Shown one piece after another: positions 5,262 to 9,309 of a stretch of DNA of 9,309 nucleotides (positions are counted from its first letter, which is position 1; each line of letters begins with the position of its first letter). Under the pieces are notes generated by a model. It did not search any database. It was not told the origin of the DNA and saw only the letters and a program-made list of their open reading frames with translations. The stretch lies in assembly GCA_043775075.1 (NCBI GenBank), contig JAYVSS010000061.1, forward strand, positions 1 through 9,309, in the 5' to 3' direction. This DNA comes from JANLQX01 sp043775075. GTDB lineage: Bacteria; Actinomycetota; Acidimicrobiia; Acidimicrobiales; JANYDT01. The translations under genes were made by a program, and so were the position numbers.

Positions 5262-7259
5262 GTGGCTGACGACGCGAACCGCCCGAGCACCATCTCGTCC
5301 CTGACGTCGACCGATGCCGCCACGACATGGCGCACCGTGTCGGAGCCCGAGGGTCGATTCTCGCCGCGCCCGGTGCCCCCTCGGCCGCCCGCGGCAACCC
5401 TGCGCGAGCGCCTTACGTCGTCTCGGCTCCCGGCGGGATCGTTGCGGGTCGCGAGCGGCTCCAATCGCTCGCCCTGGTGGCGGCGTCGACCCCCGATCTG
5501 GACCTTGGTGGTGGCAACGGTGCTGGTCATCGGGGCTGTCACCCTCCCCCGGCTGGGCCATCAGGCGCCGGACACGTTTCCCTGGACGACGTTTCTCGAA
5601 CGCGCCGCCGGCGGACAGGTACGTTCGGCCACGTTCCGGAACGATTCCGGTGTGGTCACCGGCGAGATGGTTGACGGATCGCCCTTCCGCACCACCGGCC
5701 CGACGCAGCTAGCCCAGGAGGAGCGGCGTTCCATCGCCGCCACCACCGAGCTGCGGTTCGCCGCCGCCCGATCGAACGCCATCGATCGGTGGGGACCGAT
5801 CATCGCTTCCCTGGTCATCGTGCTGATTGCCATAACTCTTCTGGTTCGCCGCCGATCGGGCGACGGGCCCAAAGGAGCGATGACCAAGTCCCAAGCGCGT
5901 CGTGGGTCCGGAGACACGGCGGTGAGTTTCGAAGACGTCGCCGGAACCGAGTCCGTGAAGGCCGAACTGGCCGAGATCGTGGATGTCCTGCGTCATCCGG
6001 AGCGGTACCGGTCGATCGGTGCCCGGCTTCCGAAAGGAGTCCTGCTCGTCGGCCCACCGGGGACGGGCAAGACGTTGCTGGCACGAGCGGTGGCCGGCGA
6101 AGCAAAGGTGCCGTTCCTTTCCATTTCGGGCTCGGATTTCATGGAGATGTACGTGGGCGTGGGCGCCGCGCGCGTTCGCGATTTGTTCACCGAGGCGCGA
6201 AAACTGGCGCCGTGCATTGTCTTTATAGACGAGATCGATTCGGTCGGACGCAAACGAGGGGCGGGTGTGGGTGGCGGACACGATGAACGAGAGCAGACCC
6301 TGAATCAATTGCTCGCCGAGCTCGATGGATTCTCGCCGTCGAGCGGAATCGTGGTTCTTGGAGCCACGAACCGACCGGACGTACTGGATGCGGCCCTCCT
6401 GCGTCCGGGCCGGTTCGACCGTCACGTGGATGTCACCCTGCCCGATCGCGACGATCGACTCGCAATACTACGTGTACATGCAAATGTACTTTCGGTGCAT
6501 CCCGACGTGGACCTGAACGATGTCGCCCGGACCACTCCGGGGATGAGCGGCGCTGATCTCGCCAATCTTTTGAACGAGGCGGCGTTGAGTGCTGTTCGAC
6601 GGGGAAGCAACGAGATTTTCCCTCGCGACCTCGACTCTGCCCGTGATCGCGTCGTGCTCGGCGTGGAACGGCCGTCGCTCGTGCTTTCGGTGGAGGAGCG
6701 AACGATCACGGCGACCCACGAAGCCGGACATGCCGTTCTCGCGGTGTTGCTGCGCTCCACCGGTCCCTTGCACAAGGTCACCATCGTGGCCCGGGGAGCG
6801 GCCCTCGGACTGACTATGTCGCTCCCGATAGACCGCCAGATGTTGCGCCGGGACGACATCTTGGACCAACTGTGTTTGGCCTTTGGCGGACGATGCGCGG
6901 AACAACTGGGCTTCGGACAGGTCACCACTGGGGGGGCCGACGATCTCACGCGCGCCACCTCGCTGGCCCGCCGCATGGTGCGCGAATGGGGCATGAGCGA
7001 ACGAATCGGTCCGATGGCCTGGCGGTCAGACGAACACGTGTTCTTGGGTGATCAAATGACGCGGAGTCGCGAGGAATCCGACGCCACAGCGCTCGCCGTG
7101 GACGAAGAAATTCGGCGGCTGTTGTCCGAGCAGGAGCGTCGGGCCACGCAGCTCCTGACGAAGCACCGTCGGGCTCTGGACGCGGTGGCGGCGCAGCTCC
7201 TTGACCAAGAAACGCTGACCGGCGACCGCGTCCGACGCATTGTTACGGGAGCGGGATAG
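5262..7259 (+). CDS. ftsH: FtsH-type membrane AAA+ zinc metalloprotease
   Basis: The 665-residue protein has the full FtsH architecture. There is a cytosolic N-terminus of about 78 residues, a first helix at about 79-97, an outside loop of about 80 residues and a second helix at about 178-195. The AAA+ module has Walker A GPPGTGKT (264-271), pore loop MEMYVGVGAARVRD (294-307), Walker B IVFIDEID (319-326) and a second region of homology with arginines at 381, 384 and 387. The peptidase site is HEAGH (486-490), with Asp561 in TTGGADDL as the likely third zinc ligand. FtsH hexamers extract and degrade membrane and unstable cytosolic proteins. Two features are unusual: typical FtsH has only a few residues before the first helix, and the pore aromatic is usually Phe where this has Tyr297. 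It may be a paralogue of a housekeeping FtsH encoded elsewhere. Its coding end overlaps the convergent DUF5719 gene by 17 bp. Confidence 0.95.
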   Translation: MADDANRPSTISSLTSTDAATTWRTVSEPEGRFSPRPVPPRPPAATLRERLTSSRLPAGSLRVASGSNRSPWWRRRPPIWTLVVATVLVIGAVTLPRLGHQAPDTFPWTTFLERAAGGQVRSATFRNDSGVVTGEMVDGSPFRTTGPTQLAQEERRSIAATTELRFAAARSNAIDRWGPIIASLVIVLIAITLLVRRRSGDGPKGAMTKSQARRGSGDTAVSFEDVAGTESVKAELAEIVDVLRHPERYRSIGARLPKGVLLVGPPGTGKTLLARAVAGEAKVPFLSISGSDFMEMYVGVGAARVRDLFTEARKLAPCIVFIDEIDSVGRKRGAGVGGGHDEREQTLNQLLAELDGFSPSSGIVVLGATNRPDVLDAALLRPGRFDRHVDVTLPDRDDRLAILRVHANVLSVHPDVDLNDVARTTPGMSGADLANLLNEAALSAVRRGSNEIFPRDLDSARDRVVLGVERPSLVLSVEERTITATHEAGHAVLAVLLRSTGPLHKVTIVARGAALGLTMSLPIDRQMLRRDDILDQLCLAFGGRCAEQLGFGQVTTGGADDLTRATSLARRMVREWGMSERIGPMAWRSDEHVFLGDQMTRSREESDATALAVDEEIRRLLSEQERRATQLLTKHRRALDAVAAQLLDQETLTGDRVRRIVTGAG

Positions 7260-9066
7260 CCCCATTTACCGAGGTTCCGAGCTTCGCCGTACCGATGCGT
7301 GAAACGACAGCCTGTCGGCGCTCCGTGCCCGGCAGCGTTACTGGAGGCGTGCTGGTCGAAGGGGCGGTCGGTGGGGTGGTCGAAGGAACGGCCGTCGACG
7401 TCGTGGTCGGCGAACTAACTCCGGTGGGCGTAGTGGGCGTCGAGCCGGGTGCCGTTGAAACTGAAGCCGCGGACGATGGCGCCGCGGATGCGAGGGATGT
7501 CGAGCCGGGCAAGCTCGACGGAGGCGGGGCGGTGGTAGAAGAAGACGGTATGGGCGCTGATGTTGTCGTGGACTCGCCCGGAAGTGTCTCCACGGTAAGC
7601 GCGCGTAGCGAATCGTCTCGACCGGGTGAAGGCAGCGGATCAACGAGTGGACGACTCCCGGTCCGCTCGATGAGCTGGGAGGACCGTTCAACCACGATCG
7701 GGGCGCCGGGGGACAACACCAGTAACGACTGCTGATCGAGGGCAACGTAGTCCCCCAGACGGATGTCGAGTCTTCCTGCTGCGGCGACCGAGACCGAGCG
7801 GGCCGCGGACACATTTTCCGAGCCATTCTTGCCCAGTGATTTCAAAGAAATCACTGCGTCGGTGTCCGTCGGATTGAGTACCGAGATCACATCGGACCGA
7901 GCCGGCGAGGCCACGACATCGGGCACAACCCAGGACTCGGCCGGAGCCACGATTCCGGGAGATGAGCTAAATCCGCGGCGAAGGCGACCCCGGGCGTCCA
8001 CGGTTCGCTCCACCACTATTGCCGCGCCGTTGTCCGTGGTGACGACGACGCTATAGCCGACGTCTCGCGGAATTCTCGGCTCAGAGCCGGGGACCAGCTC
8101 CGCTGATCCGAGCGACGGTACGTCGATTTCGAACGGCTCAACTCCGGCCACGCCATCTACGACCACGTCAATGATGGCGGTGACTGGCGACCGGGTCGGG
8201 TTGAACAACGTGTACCGCTCGCGCAGCATCGAGGTGCTGCGGCCCGATGCGAAGTACCACGTGGGACTCGCCTCCGAGCTGGCCGGGCTCACCGTGGTGC
8301 CTTTCGATTTTCCGGACCCGTCGAACGTTGTCGTTCGCTCGACCACCACGCGACCAATACGTGCGCGTACGATTGCGGCGACGCGGGAACGGCGACGCAC
8401 GTAGTCCCCAACGTTGAGGTCGTACACGCTACGCGCGGCAACCGACACACCCTGCAGAGCGGCGGGGACGGCGCTACCGCGGTCAGTCACAAAGCGAATG
8501 TCGAGCAACGCGTCTTCAGGGAACGGATTAAATATCGAGAGGGTGGTCTTCGCATCGATCGTCGTTGCGCCATCGGCAGTGAACCACTGCGCATTGGCCG
8601 ACGACGAACAGGGCGCAATTGCGCCGCCCAAGGGACCCGAGATTCGATGATCAACGGCGATACCGCCGCCGTCAAATTCCGCCAAAGCAGCAATGGGACC
8701 ACCGGCAATTTGTTCCGGCGCCACCATCTCCAGGTGACTATGTGCAGCGGCGAGCAGCGGCTCGACGACGGGCTCGCGCCCGACTACCCCGGCGAACCAC
8801 GTGATGCGGCCGGGAACCTCAAGATCGGTCGGATTGGCAATCGTTACCGTGAGGTCAGCGGTGCCATCAGCGGTCGTTCTCCCTCCGGCGCAGAACCAGG
8901 TGGAAGCCCCGGCTGACGATGCGGTGGCCGACGGATTGATTGCTTTGGTGGCGTTTTCCACCGCTGCGCTCGGCCGGTCGACGAGGCGGTCCACGGCCGC
9001 CGGAGTGGCGAGGACCAGCCCGAGACCGATGACGGCGAGCGGCCTGCGCCACCGGGCGAGTCTCAC
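7243..9066 (-). CDS. DUF5719 family extracytoplasmic repeat protein
   Basis: The GTG at 9066 overlaps the upstream TGA (GTGA). It has GGGGGAG 5 nt ahead at 9078-9072, so I prefer it to a TTG at 9123. The 607-residue product begins with a basic stretch and a hydrophobic segment at about residues 10-22, a signal anchor or signal peptide. Four related beta-rich units follow. Each opens with a Trp-aromatic motif (Trp57, Trp161, Trp270, Trp379), then an Asn-Pro turn (IANPTD, IFNPFP, LFNPTR, VLNPTD). Each ends in an IVVERT-like strand (AVDHRI in the first). The unit length is about 105-109 residues. From about residue 497 to 580 the chain is almost wholly Ser, Thr, Pro and Ala, mucin-like, and a short basic end follows. 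DUF5719 proteins are actinobacterial, of unknown function, and usually lie next to glycosyltransferase, DUF3499 or WhiB genes. The Ser/Thr-rich tail is a candidate for O-mannosylation. Confidence 0.88.
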   Translation of the reverse strand: MRLARWRRPLAVIGLGLVLATPAAVDRLVDRPSAAVENATKAINPSATASSAGASTWFCAGGRTTADGTADLTVTIANPTDLEVPGRITWFAGVVGREPVVEPLLAAAHSHLEMVAPEQIAGGPIAALAEFDGGGIAVDHRISGPLGGAIAPCSSSANAQWFTADGATTIDAKTTLSIFNPFPEDALLDIRFVTDRGSAVPAALQGVSVAARSVYDLNVGDYVRRRSRVAAIVRARIGRVVVERTTTFDGSGKSKGTTVSPASSEASPTWYFASGRSTSMLRERYTLFNPTRSPVTAIIDVVVDGVAGVEPFEIDVPSLGSAELVPGSEPRIPRDVGYSVVVTTDNGAAIVVERTVDARGRLRRGFSSSPGIVAPAESWVVPDVVASPARSDVISVLNPTDTDAVISLKSLGKNGSENVSAARSVSVAAAGRLDIRLGDYVALDQQSLLVLSPGAPIVVERSSQLIERTGSRPLVDPLPSPGRDDSLRALTVETLPGESTTTSAPIPSSSTTAPPPSSLPGSTSLASAAPSSAASVSTAPGSTPTTPTGVSSPTTTSTAVPSTTPPTAPSTSTPPVTLPGTERRQAVVSRIGTAKLGTSVNGAIPLP

Positions 9067-9309
9067 TGCGGCTCCCCCGACCCGTCTGACTCTTCGCGTC
9101 GGCGCTCGGCAAAGCGGCTCCAAAGCTCGTCCGAAACCGATCCGTCGGCGGGCAACTCGTCGGTGCTATCGCTGCGCCCCGACATCACGGGCATTGACGT
9201 TGAAGATGACGACGCGGATGACGCGGATGACGCGGATGACGCGGATGACGCGGATGACGCGGATGACGCGGATGACGCGGATGACGCGGATGACGCGGAT
9301 GACGCGGAT
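9063..9309 (-). CDS. C-terminal end of an unidentified protein with Ser-Ala-Ser repeats (partial)
   Basis: Reading leftward from the window edge, one minus-strand frame is open for 81 codons and stops at a TGA at 9065-9063, sharing bases with the GTG of DUF5719. The first 33 visible residues are Ser-Ala-Ser repeats. An acidic, charged tail of about 48 residues follows, containing DELWSRFAERRREESDG. Codon use in the tail is GC3-rich like the neighbours, and the GTGA overlap with a ribosome site inside this frame supports it. The two other minus-strand frames also read through the repeat (as IRV and PRH) but stop soon after it. The catalytic or structural part lies outside the window. In related loci the gene upstream of DUF5719 is often a membrane-associated glycosyltransferase, so that is a guess at identity, not a call. 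Confidence 0.72.
   Translation of the reverse strand, partial: SASSASSASSASSASSASSASSASSASSASSASSSSTSMPVMSGRSDSTDELPADGSVSDELWSRFAERRREESDGSGEPQ
9211..9309. repeat. Perfect 9-bp tandem repeat, 11 copies, running off the edge
   Basis: GACGCGGAT is repeated eleven times without a single mismatch from 9211 to the last base, and may continue. A degenerate lead-in, GAAGATGAC, precedes it at 9202-9210. The period is three codons, so gain or loss of copies keeps the frame. On the minus strand, in the frame that runs into the DUF5719 start, each unit reads Ser-Ala-Ser. Perfect identity of all units implies recent expansion by slippage or unequal exchange. Copy number in an assembly of such a tract may be inaccurate. 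Confidence 0.98.

Noticed and set aside
9163..9309. A plus-strand frame from a GTG at 9163 that reads through the tandem repeat as Asp-Ala-Asp and leaves the window open.
   Set aside because: It has no ribosome site I can see and is antisense to the better supported minus-strand frame, which has a GTGA overlap and a GC3-rich tail. It cannot be fully excluded without the sequence to the right.
9211..9309. CRISPR-like array because of many identical short units.
   Set aside because: Units are 9 bp with no spacers; this is a coding minisatellite, not a CRISPR array.

Overview
This is a high-GC window with GTG starts, ATGA and GTGA stop/start overlaps and possible leaderless -10 boxes. A DUF3499 protein, a DUF5719 protein and a PelF-type glycosyltransferase occur together, which points to an actinobacterium. 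An Acidimicrobiia-like lineage is my best guess, but that is an inference from gene content and style, not a measured placement.

Layout. (a) Positions 1-132, plus strand: probable C-terminal end of an unrecognised gene. It converges on (b), a minus-strand pair at 3210-176: a PelF-like GT4 glycosyltransferase followed, with a 4-base ATGA overlap, by a polytopic membrane protein of about 11-12 helices. This looks like a minimal polysaccharide synthesis/export pair. (c) Upstream of it on the same strand is a 56-residue zinc-ribbon protein (3530-3360), easily missed because of its size, followed by a perfect 11-bp-stem hairpin. (d) Further upstream is a tightly coupled minus-strand pair: a DUF3499 zinc-binding-type protein (5096-4554) and a CPBP intramembrane protease (4551-3766). 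(e) A 165-bp divergent intergenic region has a TANNNT -10-like box exactly 8 nt before each of its two start codons. (f) On the plus strand is a complete FtsH-type AAA+ zinc metalloprotease (5262-7259) with a long N-terminal extension and a Tyr in the pore loop. (g) Converging on it, with a 17-bp overlap of coding ends, is a secreted or membrane-anchored DUF5719 protein (9066-7243). It has four repeated beta-type units and a Ser/Thr/Pro-rich tail. (h) At the right edge is the C-terminal end of a further minus-strand gene, coupled to DUF5719 by a GTGA overlap. It carries an 11-copy perfect 9-bp tandem repeat that encodes Ser-Ala-Ser and runs out of the window.

How it fits together. DUF3499 and DUF5719 genes are, from my memory of actinobacterial genomes, usually found close together in a cell-envelope/mannose-metabolism neighbourhood that often includes a glycosyltransferase and WhiB. 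Here the ftsH-like gene sits between them in the opposite orientation, so the window may be a rearranged form of that locus. The theme is the cell envelope: polysaccharide synthesis and export, an extracytoplasmic repeat protein, and two membrane-embedded proteases that are near neighbours. I see no tRNA, rRNA, CRISPR array, insertion sequence or phage gene.
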